This document shows, piece after piece, positions 26,162 through 34,103 of a stretch of DNA of 64,000 nt (the first letter of the stretch is position 1; each line of letters starts with the position of its first letter). Where the stretch lies: NCBI GenBank assembly GCA_041751095.1, contig JBGSYC010000062.1:1-64000 (forward strand), given 5' to 3'. A program made the translations under genes and the position numbers. The notes below the pieces were generated by a model, which was not told the origin of the DNA, did not search any database, and saw only the letters and a list, made by a program, of their open reading frames with translations. The stretch comes from JADCRZ01 sp041751095. Its GTDB lineage: Bacteria > Bacteroidota > Bacteroidia > Chitinophagales > Chitinophagaceae.

Positions 26162-26506
26162 ATGGACAAACCATCTGAAATGACCACATCAAGCAGCGTA
26201 TTGGAGAAACTGCGTTTAAAAAGACAGGACAATGAATTTTTAATGACCCCGGAAGGATTTACTGCGGGGAAGGGCAAATTCTATAATCCTGAGGACCTGA
26301 AAATCATCAAAACTTTCCGGTTTGAAGAAGATTCCAATCCGGATGATTCTTCTATCATTTACCTCATCGAGGCAGTGGACGGACTAATTGGATACAGCAT
26401 GGATGCTTATGGTGTTTACAGCAACCATGACGACGAAGGTAAATACGATGAGTTTATCAAACAGGTTGCAAAGGAAGACCGTGATGTTCAGGCAATCCTT
26501 GACTGA
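26162..26506 (+). CDS. Small conserved protein of unknown function
   Basis: A 114-residue acidic, soluble protein. The central part (FTAGKGKFYNPEDLKIIKTFRFE followed by YLIEAVDGLIGYSMDAYGVYSNHDDEG) is conserved in Bacteroidota, where close relatives carry the name phosphoribosylpyrophosphate synthetase in some databases. It has no PRPP synthetase features, and I take that name as an error. The function is unknown; its position in the stress island hints at a stress role. It is followed by a clear terminator. Confidence 0.7.
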   Translation: MDKPSEMTTSSSVLEKLRLKRQDNEFLMTPEGFTAGKGKFYNPEDLKIIKTFRFEEDSNPDDSSIIYLIEAVDGLIGYSMDAYGVYSNHDDEGKYDEFIKQVAKEDRDVQAILD

Positions 26507-26532
26507 CAGCATATAATGTGTACGCCAACTTT

Positions 26533-26562
26533 GCCATTGAGTAATCAATGGCTTTTTTATTT
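26533..26562 (+). terminator. strong intrinsic terminator
   Basis: GCCATTGA at 26533-26540 pairs perfectly with TCAATGGC at 26545-26552 around a GTAA loop, followed by TTTTTTATTTT. It lies 27 bases after the preceding stop codon and ends that transcript before the SDR gene. Confidence 0.9.
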
Positions 26563-26668
26563 TGCGAGAAATTATACGGTATCAAACAATTCGTGGGCAG
26601 CTTTTGTCTTATACCAGGATAAACGCGGAGGCATAAGTATTTTAATACAGAAGTTAAAAAAATAAATT

Positions 26669-27538
26669 ATGCAAAAAAGTATTCCCCAGCAGGAAATAAG
26701 AGAGAAGCAGGAACAGGAGTTACCAGGTTCTGAACAAAAAATGACCCCGCAACCGGTATATGACAATCCCGAAGTAAAAGGGTCGGGAAAGCTTGAAAAT
26801 AAGGTTGCCTTTATCACCGGCGCCGATAGCGGTATCGGAAGAGCGGTAGCTACTTTATTTGCCAAGGAGGGCGCCGATATCGTAAATGTTTACCTTAGCG
26901 AACATGAAGACGCTGAAGTGACCAGGCAAAGTGTTGAAAAGTACGGACGTAAATGCCTTTTGCTTCCAGGCGATATAACAAGTGAAGCGTTTTGTAATTC
27001 CGCGGTAGAAGCTGCCGTGAAGGAATTTGGCCGCATAGATATTCTCGTTAATAATGCAGCCGTGCAATTCGAACAGAAAAACCTTGAAGATATTACCTCT
27101 GAGCAATTGCTTAAGACTTACCAGACAAACATATTTGCCATGTTCTGGATTACAAAGGCTGTGTTGCCCCATATGGGTCAGGGTGGTTCGATCATCAATT
27201 CGACGTCGGTTACTGCCTATCGCGGGAGCAGTACGCTTATCGACTATGCAAGTACTAAAGGAGCGATCCTTGCCTTTACGCGAAGCCTTGCTACCAACCT
27301 GATCGAGAAAGGCATCAGGGTAAATGCAGTCGCCCCCGGCCCGATCTGGACCCCTTTGATCGTTGCGTCGTTTGATGAAGAAAAAGTTGCCAAACATGGA
27401 AGTGATGTTCCCATGAAGCGTTCAGGAGAACCGGTTGAGACGGCACCGAGTTATTTATTCTTCGCAAGCAATGCTGACTCATCATACATTACCGGCCAGG
27501 TATTACATCCAAACGGCGGTGAAATTGTTAACGGGTAA
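26669..27538 (+). CDS. SDR family oxidoreductase, general-stress type (YhdF/YdaD-like)
   Basis: A 289-residue short-chain dehydrogenase with the N-terminal extension (about 45 residues, rich in Gln, Glu and Pro) typical of stress-induced SDRs such as YhdF, YdaD and their relatives. The cofactor motif ITGADSGIGRAVA, NNAA segment, catalytic Ser (in STSVTAY) and Tyr193-Lys197 in YASTKGA are all present. The substrate is not known. It is 14 bases upstream of the topoisomerase IB gene and likely cotranscribed. Confidence 0.9.
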   Translation: MQKSIPQQEIREKQEQELPGSEQKMTPQPVYDNPEVKGSGKLENKVAFITGADSGIGRAVATLFAKEGADIVNVYLSEHEDAEVTRQSVEKYGRKCLLLPGDITSEAFCNSAVEAAVKEFGRIDILVNNAAVQFEQKNLEDITSEQLLKTYQTNIFAMFWITKAVLPHMGQGGSIINSTSVTAYRGSSTLIDYASTKGAILAFTRSLATNLIEKGIRVNAVAPGPIWTPLIVASFDEEKVAKHGSDVPMKRSGEPVETAPSYLFFASNADSSYITGQVLHPNGGEIVNG

Positions 27539-27552
27539 TTGATTTTTTAAGC

Positions 27553-28644
27553 ATGAAATCCCAGGCGGATGAATTTATAGATATTCCCAGGCGCAAGATC
27601 AATAGTATCTTGCGGAATCCTGAAAAAAGTGCCGAGGCGGTGAACCTGGTCTATGTCAGCAATACTGATCCGGGTATTACGCGTGTAAGAAATGGAGACG
27701 CCATAGAGTACGTTTGTAATAATAGAAAAGTTGAAGACGCAGAGGTGTTGAAAAGGATTAAATCGCTGGTAATACCTCCCGCCTGGGAAGATGTGTGGAT
27801 TTGCGCTTTAAGCAACGGGCACCTTCAGGCCACAGGAGTAGATGTAAAAAAAAGAAAACAATACCGGTATCACCCGCTCTGGAATGTTCTCCGGAATAAG
27901 ACGAAATTTTACAGGCTTCATGAGTTTGGGAAGGTTCTTCCTTCTATCCGCCTCCAACTGGAAAAGGATTTGTCTGCTCCCGGACTACCTTTAGAAAAGG
28001 TGCTGGCAACGGTGGTAAGTTTAATGGAAAGGACAAATATCAGGGTAGGCAATTGTTTTTACGAAAAACTTTACGGTTCCTTCGGGCTTACTACTTTCAA
28101 AGACAAACACGTTAAAATAAACGGCACGGAAATCCGGTTCTCCTTCAAGGGTAAAAAAGGCGTTTGCCACGACATCAGTATTAAAAGTAAACGTTTGGCA
28201 AATGTTGTGAAAAAGTGCAGGGATATTCCCGGTAAGGAATTGTTCCAGTACATTGATGAAAAAGGCGAGAGAAAGACAATCGATTCAGGTATGGTAAATG
28301 ACTATATAAAAAAAATCAGTGGTGCGGAGTTTACGGCAAAAGATTTCCGCACATGGGCAGGTACCGTACAGGCGTTGATGGCGTTCAGGGAGTTAGGCTT
28401 TAGTGAAACCCAGAACGAATCTAAAAAGAAAATTGTGGCGGCACTGGATATGGTTTCGAAGCTTTTGGGGAATACGCGCACGGTTTGCAAAAAGTATTAT
28501 GTTCACCCGCTGGTGATATCGTTATATGAAAACAAAAGTCTTGAAAAGTACCTGGGGGCTCTTGACGAAATTGAAGAGGATGATAACAGATCTGATCTTA
28601 CAAACGAGGAAAAAGTGATGATGAAGATATTGGAAAGTAACTGA
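27553..28644 (+). CDS. DNA topoisomerase IB (eukaryotic/poxvirus type)
   Basis: Type IB enzymes relax supercoils by a 3'-phosphotyrosine nick. The 363-residue protein has the N-terminal domain with SLVIPPAWEDVWI and the KKRKQYRYHP segment, then the catalytic domain with RTNIRVGN (catalytic Arg), KGKKGV, KDFRTWAGT and the active-site tyrosine near 316 in KYYVHP. Bacterial members are scattered and are often found in stress or DNA-repair loci. It follows the SDR gene and is ended by a clear terminator. Confidence 0.93.
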   Translation: MKSQADEFIDIPRRKINSILRNPEKSAEAVNLVYVSNTDPGITRVRNGDAIEYVCNNRKVEDAEVLKRIKSLVIPPAWEDVWICALSNGHLQATGVDVKKRKQYRYHPLWNVLRNKTKFYRLHEFGKVLPSIRLQLEKDLSAPGLPLEKVLATVVSLMERTNIRVGNCFYEKLYGSFGLTTFKDKHVKINGTEIRFSFKGKKGVCHDISIKSKRLANVVKKCRDIPGKELFQYIDEKGERKTIDSGMVNDYIKKISGAEFTAKDFRTWAGTVQALMAFRELGFSETQNESKKKIVAALDMVSKLLGNTRTVCKKYYVHPLVISLYENKSLEKYLGALDEIEEDDNRSDLTNEEKVMMKILESN

Positions 28645-28645
28645 T

Positions 28646-28667
28646 AACCTGGCCATCCGGGTTTTTT
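28646..28667 (+). terminator. intrinsic terminator after topoisomerase IB
   Basis: AACCTGG at 28646-28652 pairs with CCGGGTT at 28657-28663 (one G-T pair) around a CCAT loop, followed by more Ts. It starts one base after the topoisomerase stop codon and marks the end of the stress island. Confidence 0.8.
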
Positions 28668-28684
28668 CAGGCTGGAACCTGTAT

Positions 28685-29278
28685 TTATCTGAAGGGTTTA
28701 TAAAACTTTATGGTGGCCAACCGTAGCATCGCTGTATCACCCGCGGAATCTCCATAGCAATAAATATCCTTGTATGCCTGTAGATTATAATGTTCTTTGA
28801 TGCGGCATACTTTTTCATCGCCATAGCAATTAGTCCCGTCTATTTTTCCGGTAATGATGTTGTTTTCTGTTACAAGCCGGGTACCCATTAATTGTAAATC
28901 ATGTTCTGCTGCCCATTTCTGAATCCAGTTTTCCGCTGAAGCAGACACGATAACGATTGTGAAGCCGGCAACTTTTAATTTTTCTATCTCTGCCAGCGCT
29001 TTCGGGCGTATGAGGCCTGGCAAAATTGCATCAGCAAAAGAATTGCACTTTCTCTGGAAAATGTCTTTTTTCTCTCCTTTGAAAAAGTGTTGCAGCACTT
29101 TCTGCTTAGCTACGTAATTAGGAATGATTTTTAGCTTAAACGCCGCCAGGTAGGGACTGTACAGAACAAAACCCATCAGAAAGCTGAAAGTGCCCTTATA
29201 AAATTTTATAAACTCCAGCAGGGTGTCCCGCGTAGTAATCGTTCCGTCGAAGTCGAAAAAAGCGATTCGTTGATTCAC
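28685..29278 (-). CDS. HAD-IB family phosphatase of the Dpr operon
   Basis: A 197-residue haloacid dehalogenase-type phosphatase, SerB-like. Motif I is FFDFDGTITT (nucleophile Asp9, acid Asp11), motif II is the serine in IVSASAENW, and motif III/IV is GDSAGDTAML. Its ATG overlaps the stop of the DprE2-like gene in an ATGA. Given the operon, the likely substrate is polyprenyl-phosphoryl-5-phosphoribose, the product of the UbiA-type enzyme; in mycobacteria a PAP2-type protein is assigned to that step. The substrate is inferred from context only. Confidence 0.85.
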   Translation of the reverse strand: MNQRIAFFDFDGTITTRDTLLEFIKFYKGTFSFLMGFVLYSPYLAAFKLKIIPNYVAKQKVLQHFFKGEKKDIFQRKCNSFADAILPGLIRPKALAEIEKLKVAGFTIVIVSASAENWIQKWAAEHDLQLMGTRLVTENNIITGKIDGTNCYGDEKVCRIKEHYNLQAYKDIYCYGDSAGDTAMLRLATIKFYKPFR

Positions 29279-30006
29279 AATTTCAATTTTTTAAAGATAG
29301 GTTCAGGGATCAGCTTAATGATCATCATGATCCATCTCCAGAACCAACGAACATAAATGATATTGGTTTTATTTATAACCGACCTGTACACGGCACTGCC
29401 TACTTCGGAGGGTTGCGCAGTCAATAATTGGGGAAGGTTTAATTCTTCAGTCATTTTAGTATACACAAAACCAGGAAGCACGGTAACTACGTGCACATTT
29501 TCTTTGAAAAGCCTGTTCCGCAAACCCGATAAGTATGTTGTAAAACCGGCTTTGGCACTTCCATACATGTAATTGCTCTGCCTTCCCCTTTCGCCGGCCA
29601 CCGAGCTAATGCCTACAATAGTGCCCTGCTTTAATCTTTCATAATAAAGAGCAGCCACGTTTAAAATGGATACGGCTCCGGTATAATTTGTCTGGATAAT
29701 TGTTTCCGTTTCTTTCCAGTCTCTTCTTGCTTTTTCATTTTCTCCCAGGTACCCGAAGATACAAATGGTAATTTCCGGTTTGGGGTTTAGTGCTTCGAAA
29801 AAGGCTGCATGGGTATTGAATGCCGTGGCGTTGAATTCAACTGCTGTGCACAATACTCCATACCGAATGGAAATGTCGGATTGAAGAGATTTTATTTGTT
29901 CGATATTCCTGGCAGCTAAAATGATATTGTTTCTTTCGGAAGCAAATTTTTTAGCTATGGCAATTGCCATATCTGATGTTGCTCCCAGCACTAAAACTGT
30001 TGCCAT
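29275..30006 (-). CDS. dprE2: DprE2-like SDR: polyprenyl-phosphoryl-2-keto-ribose reductase
   Basis: A 243-residue short-chain dehydrogenase. It has VLGATSDMAIAIA for the cofactor, SSVAGERGR with the catalytic serine and YGSAKAGF with the Tyr-Lys pair; the last 30 residues are a hydrophobic, basic tail that suggests membrane association. DprE2 uses NADH to reduce the 2-keto sugar made by DprE1 to arabinose, completing ribose to arabinose epimerisation. The identity rests on family wording plus its place directly after dprE1 (5-base gap) and before the coupled phosphatase gene. Confidence 0.87.
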   Translation of the reverse strand: MATVLVLGATSDMAIAIAKKFASERNNIILAARNIEQIKSLQSDISIRYGVLCTAVEFNATAFNTHAAFFEALNPKPEITICIFGYLGENEKARRDWKETETIIQTNYTGAVSILNVAALYYERLKQGTIVGISSVAGERGRQSNYMYGSAKAGFTTYLSGLRNRLFKENVHVVTVLPGFVYTKMTEELNLPQLLTAQPSEVGSAVYRSVINKTNIIYVRWFWRWIMMIIKLIPEPIFKKLKL

Positions 30007-30011
30007 GAATA

Positions 30012-31346
30012 TTATTTATTGGTTAATAACAACCGCTCCGACTGCACAGAAGATATTTTTCCATCGGGGTTGTATTTCCGTATGATCGACTTGAACTTTT
30101 GCAGGTCTGGGTAGCCTGCCTCCAGAATGTCTGGCTTCATACGCGCATCTTTAGACATATATATCCTGCCTCCGTACTGAAGCACAATTTTATCAAGCGT
30201 ATCTAAAAACTGAAAAAGGCCTTTCCTGATGGGAAAGTCCAGGGCAAGCGTATAACCTTCCATCGGAAAAGAGATGAGGCTTTCCTGCTTTCCAAACACC
30301 TTCAGAACAGCTAAAAACGATCCCAGGCCGGCATCACTGATTTCCTGTAAGATCTTTACAAGACCCTGCTTTGATTCGAGGGGTAAAACAAACTGATACT
30401 GCACAAATCCTTTTTTCCCGTAACCGCGATTCCAGTGAAGAATTGCATCAAGAGGGTAGAAGAACGGTTCATACGACACTACATTCTCAATTAGTTTCTT
30501 AAAGTTCTTGCCATAATACAGAAAGTTAAAGGCTTTAACGGTAAAGGAATTCAGCACCCATGATGGAAGGTTGAAGGGAAAAGTGATCTTTTTTTCTGAA
30601 GGCAACGCCAGGGGCGCTTTTCTCTGATTGTCGTTCAGGTCGTTCAACGTTGCATTTTCGCCGACAATTAGAATGCTTCTTCCGAAATTTTTCCCCTTTT
30701 GAAGGCAGTCGATCCACGCCATGGAATAAGTATAATGTTTGTACTCTTCAAATAAGCGGATCAGGTCTTCGAGGTTTTCTGCCTTGATCTGTTTTTGCCT
30801 GATATAGGAAGTTTCAATTTTTTTAAGATAGAATGCTACCCGGGTAATAACGCCTGTCAATCCCATTCCCCCACATGTAGCGTCGAACAGGTCGGGGTGA
30901 ACGAGCTTTGAGCAGGTTATTGTTTCTCCGCTTGCCAGCATGATATCCATTTCCTGTATGTGGTTTGAAAAAGCGCCGTCAACGTGGTGATTTTTTCCAT
31001 GAACGTCACTAGCTACGGCTCCGCCGATGGTTATGAATTTAGTTCCAGGGGTAACCGGTAAAAACCATCCTTTTGGAACAACGATTTGCAGCACCTGGTC
31101 CAGAGTGATACCGCTTTCGCATTCGAAGATGCCGCGGGTGGTGTCGAATGATAGAACCTTGTCGTATTTTAATGTTGATATGGTTTTATTTCCCAAAGAG
31201 CCATCTCCATAGCAGCGGCCATTTCCCCGGGCTATAAAACCTCCGTCTTCTTTTACCAGCTTCAGAAGCTGGCCATCGTGCGAGAAAGTGCGTTCGTCGG
31301 ATAACATTATGGGGTAATTACCCCAATTCGCAATTTGCTTTTTCAT
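30012..31346 (-). CDS. dprE1: DprE1-like FAD oxidoreductase: polyprenyl-phosphoryl-ribose 2-oxidase
   Basis: A flavoprotein of the VAO/PCMH fold that oxidises C2 of polyprenyl-phosphoryl-ribose. The FAD domain has GNGRCYGDGSLG, TPGTKFITIGGAVASDVHGKNHH and NHIQEMD, which match mycobacterial DprE1 closely from memory, including the HGKNHH histidines. The C-terminal part keeps the lysine equivalent to Lys418 in IYMSKDAR. The position of Cys387, target of benzothiazinones, is alanine here (TLALDFP). I place the start at 31346, where ATG overlaps the TGA of the UbiA gene; an upstream extension to 31406 would lie inside that gene. The length from this start is 444 residues, close to the 461 of the mycobacterial protein. 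Confidence 0.9.
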   Translation of the reverse strand: MKKQIANWGNYPIMLSDERTFSHDGQLLKLVKEDGGFIARGNGRCYGDGSLGNKTISTLKYDKVLSFDTTRGIFECESGITLDQVLQIVVPKGWFLPVTPGTKFITIGGAVASDVHGKNHHVDGAFSNHIQEMDIMLASGETITCSKLVHPDLFDATCGGMGLTGVITRVAFYLKKIETSYIRQKQIKAENLEDLIRLFEEYKHYTYSMAWIDCLQKGKNFGRSILIVGENATLNDLNDNQRKAPLALPSEKKITFPFNLPSWVLNSFTVKAFNFLYYGKNFKKLIENVVSYEPFFYPLDAILHWNRGYGKKGFVQYQFVLPLESKQGLVKILQEISDAGLGSFLAVLKVFGKQESLISFPMEGYTLALDFPIRKGLFQFLDTLDKIVLQYGGRIYMSKDARMKPDILEAGYPDLQKFKSIIRKYNPDGKISSVQSERLLLTNK

Positions 31347-32242
31347 ATTCCCTGGAAAATTGTAATATTCTTTGAATAAAGTATAATATAAAAACTGGCA
31401 ATCCATAACAAAATGGTAACCTGTATGAACCGGTCTTTGTACAGGATTTCTGTTGGCGAGCCGGCTTTGTTCAAAACCAGCACGATTTGCAAATACCTCA
31501 TCAGGCCTGCAATAACAAAAATAGCCGTATAATACAGGTGATAATTCTGCAGGCGTTCGTATGTTTTTGGAGACAGGGTGTACATGATATACGTTACAAT
31601 GATGATGGCGGTGAACAAACCAAGCATGGTGTTTAGAAAGTCGAGATTATAACCTTTGATAGATTTCCTCATATCTGCGCCGGTCTCCATCTTCAGCAGT
31701 ATATCGTCTCTTCTTTTGCCAATGGCCATAAACAAAGATAAAAGCAGCACCATCAACGTAAGCCATGGCGAAACATCCACGTTGGCGATATACCCGCCAC
31801 CTTTTAACCTCAACATGAAGCCGGCAGCTATGATCATAATATCAAGGATCGAGATATTTTTCAGGCCTAACGAATACATCAGGTTCAAAATAAAATAAAA
31901 GGCTAAAATCGCAGTAAAACGGTAGTGATCATCTGCGAGCACTGACAGAAAAAAGCCGCCTGTAAATAGAAAGCATGCAATGACGAGGGCTGCTAGTGGT
32001 TTTATTTTCCCTGCTGCAAGCGGGCGTTTGCTTTTGATGGGATGTTTCCGGTCGTTTTCAATGTCGCGGTAATCATTAAGTATATAGACTGTGCTTGCTA
32101 CGAGACTAAAAGCAAAAAATCCTGCAATCAGTTGAGCAAGGCTTGTACGGTCAAACAGTCTTCCCGCAAAAAAAACAGGTAGAAAAAGAAAAGCGTTTTT
32201 AGCCCAATCCTTTGGCCTGATCAACTTTATATAATTTGTCAT
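31343..32242 (-). CDS. UbiA-family polyprenyl-phosphate phosphoribosyltransferase (DPPR synthase-like)
   Basis: A 299-residue membrane prenyltransferase with about nine helices. It starts with the IRPKDWAKNAFLFLPVFF block of decaprenyl-phosphate phosphoribosyltransferases (Rv3806c-like), and carries the first aspartate motif NDYRDIENDRKHPIKSKRP. A second acidic site is in the cytoplasmic loop with KRRDD. It should join polyprenyl phosphate and PRPP, the first committed step to polyprenyl-phosphoryl-arabinose. It is the first gene of a four-gene operon; its stop is coupled to dprE1. Confidence 0.88.
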   Translation of the reverse strand: MTNYIKLIRPKDWAKNAFLFLPVFFAGRLFDRTSLAQLIAGFFAFSLVASTVYILNDYRDIENDRKHPIKSKRPLAAGKIKPLAALVIACFLFTGGFFLSVLADDHYRFTAILAFYFILNLMYSLGLKNISILDIMIIAAGFMLRLKGGGYIANVDVSPWLTLMVLLLSLFMAIGKRRDDILLKMETGADMRKSIKGYNLDFLNTMLGLFTAIIIVTYIMYTLSPKTYERLQNYHLYYTAIFVIAGLMRYLQIVLVLNKAGSPTEILYKDRFIQVTILLWIASFYIILYSKNITIFQGI

Positions 32243-32375
32243 TTACTTGTTGATTGCGGGGCGGCAAGATAGTATATAAAACGCAAAGGTGTAATACACT
32301 ACGTTGTTGAACCGATCGAAAAGTGCTGCAATAAATATTATTACCCAACAATTTACGTTATCCGGGTTCCATCAA

Positions 32376-32383
32376 TACATTTG
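32376..32383 (+). promoter_or_regulatory. candidate -7 element for the GT-C gene
   Basis: TACATTTG matches TAnnTTTG exactly, 66 bases before the start of the membrane glycosyltransferase gene, in the divergent region shared with the Dpr operon. The upstream element is imperfect (TTTA about 20 bases before it). Confidence 0.35.
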
Positions 32384-32449
32384 CCTGCGTGAATAATGTT
32401 GCCATAACGTAATACCCTGAAGTTAATTGCTTTATTCAAAACCTGTTTA

Positions 32450-34054
32450 ATGAAAAGATGGCTCCCCGTTGCCGAAGTGATCCTGATTGTTGTACTGGCG
32501 TTATTTCCTTTGCTTGGAAACATGTTTCCTTACCGTCTCAACATTTTCTTATCTTATGAGGGGGCATACAGGTTATACCAGGGGCATATCCCATACAAGG
32601 ATTTCGGCATTCCCCTGGGGTATATGTACTGGGTAATCCCGGCCTTTTTTTTTAAGATATTCGGCCCTTACATGATGTCACTGGTAAAAGCTCAGGTTTT
32701 TATCAATATAGTAGCAGGCCTTTCGTTTCGCGCTATTTTTAAACACCTGTCCGTAAGGCCGGGTATCCGCTTTCTTGCCGTGCTGTTATTCTGCATCTCT
32801 TATTCTTTTCTAAATTACTGGCCCTGGTATAATCACACGGTAATTGTTTACGAACTGGCAGCGCTGGCTTTTTTAATCCGGTTTATGTTCAGCGGGGTGT
32901 CGCGCTACAGGTATTTATGGCTTGTGCTCTCGGGGGTTTTTGCTTTCTTCTCTTTTTTTACAAAGCAGGACGCGGGAGCAATGGGCTTCCTGGTTTGCCT
33001 CTTTATTTTATTATACAATTCATGGGTTGAAAAAAAATGGATACAGGTGCCTGTGTTTCTTGCAGGAGTGTTGATGGCAGCACTGATTATGATCGCCCCT
33101 TTTCTACAGTACCGTTTTGGTTACTGGTTCAACTTCGGGCAGCCACCGCATACATCCCGGTTTGCTATTGGTGACTTCACCGAAGAATTTTTCAATAATT
33201 CGCAGTGGTTAAAATTTTATATTTTCTTCTCCGCTTTCCTGTTGATCTCCACTACCAGGAAATGGTCCGCTTTTTTTAACAACAGGCACAAAATGGTGCT
33301 GGCCCTGCTTACATGTGGCATTTTGGTTGAAGCGGCCATTTTCCAGGTGACCAGCTACATTCCACCCGACAATAATATCTTCTTCCACAGTTTTGCCATT
33401 GTTTTCATTTTTGCGGTGCTGGCAGAAACGCTGCCTGTCAATTTTGAGAGCTTCCCGGTTCTGCTAACCGGCGTCGCCGGTATCATGTTGTGGTGGAGCA
33501 GTATTTACTGGAAGTATATTGAAAAATATATCGTAAAGCCCACTGCCGGCCAGACGGCGTCGGCTGACGTGGTAAATAAAAAAACTTACCTGATTTTCAA
33601 GCCGGATACCTCCGACGTGCCGATGGATCAATGGAGGGGCATTCCTCTCCGCGCTTTTCACAAGATGCTGCTGCCCGGGCCAACGGTAGACGGAATCAAC
33701 AGGTTGATGCGGATGGACATCGTGAAAAATGGAAAAGACCTTAAAGTACTTAATATGACGGAGCTTACGCCTCTTGCACGGGAAATGCCTTTTTCGTTGG
33801 AGAAATCTTCCGAATACCCGCTCTGGTATCATAAGGGCGTCGGCATGTTTCAGAAGGAAACAAATATGTTCACCAACAGGATCAAAAACAATTACTATGA
33901 CCTTGTTCTTTTTGAATATATCCCTTACCTCAATAACTTTTATCCTTTTGAGGTGAGAGACAGCTTATTGCAATATTACAGGAGGATAGATGTATTTGCC
34001 GCTCCGCGTAAACCTTCGCTGCAGGCCTGGGTGGAAGTGTATGTAAGGAAATAG
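32450..34054 (+). CDS. GT-C type membrane glycosyltransferase (GT39/ArnT-like)
   Basis: A 534-residue protein with about ten hydrophobic helices through residue 370, then a soluble C-terminal domain of some 160 residues. Near the start it has LSYEGAYRLYQGHIPYKDFGIPLGY, the first-loop acidic motif of polyprenyl-phosphate-sugar dependent transferases, which act at the outer face of the inner membrane. It is divergent from the Dpr operon with 207 bases between. A transferase using polyprenyl-phosphoryl-arabinose would fit (inference; specificity is not readable by eye). The C-terminal domain is not one I recognise. Confidence 0.8.
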   Translation: MKRWLPVAEVILIVVLALFPLLGNMFPYRLNIFLSYEGAYRLYQGHIPYKDFGIPLGYMYWVIPAFFFKIFGPYMMSLVKAQVFINIVAGLSFRAIFKHLSVRPGIRFLAVLLFCISYSFLNYWPWYNHTVIVYELAALAFLIRFMFSGVSRYRYLWLVLSGVFAFFSFFTKQDAGAMGFLVCLFILLYNSWVEKKWIQVPVFLAGVLMAALIMIAPFLQYRFGYWFNFGQPPHTSRFAIGDFTEEFFNNSQWLKFYIFFSAFLLISTTRKWSAFFNNRHKMVLALLTCGILVEAAIFQVTSYIPPDNNIFFHSFAIVFIFAVLAETLPVNFESFPVLLTGVAGIMLWWSSIYWKYIEKYIVKPTAGQTASADVVNKKTYLIFKPDTSDVPMDQWRGIPLRAFHKMLLPGPTVDGINRLMRMDIVKNGKDLKVLNMTELTPLAREMPFSLEKSSEYPLWYHKGVGMFQKETNMFTNRIKNNYYDLVLFEYIPYLNNFYPFEVRDSLLQYYRRIDVFAAPRKPSLQAWVEVYVRK

Positions 34055-34103
34055 GTGATGAATTGAGCCTATAAGGTTGCGAACCTACCTGATTTCGTGA
34101 TAT

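Noticed and set aside
26162..26506. Phosphoribosylpyrophosphate synthetase label for the 114-residue protein
   Set aside because: No PRPP-synthetase motif is present and the length is about one third of that enzyme.
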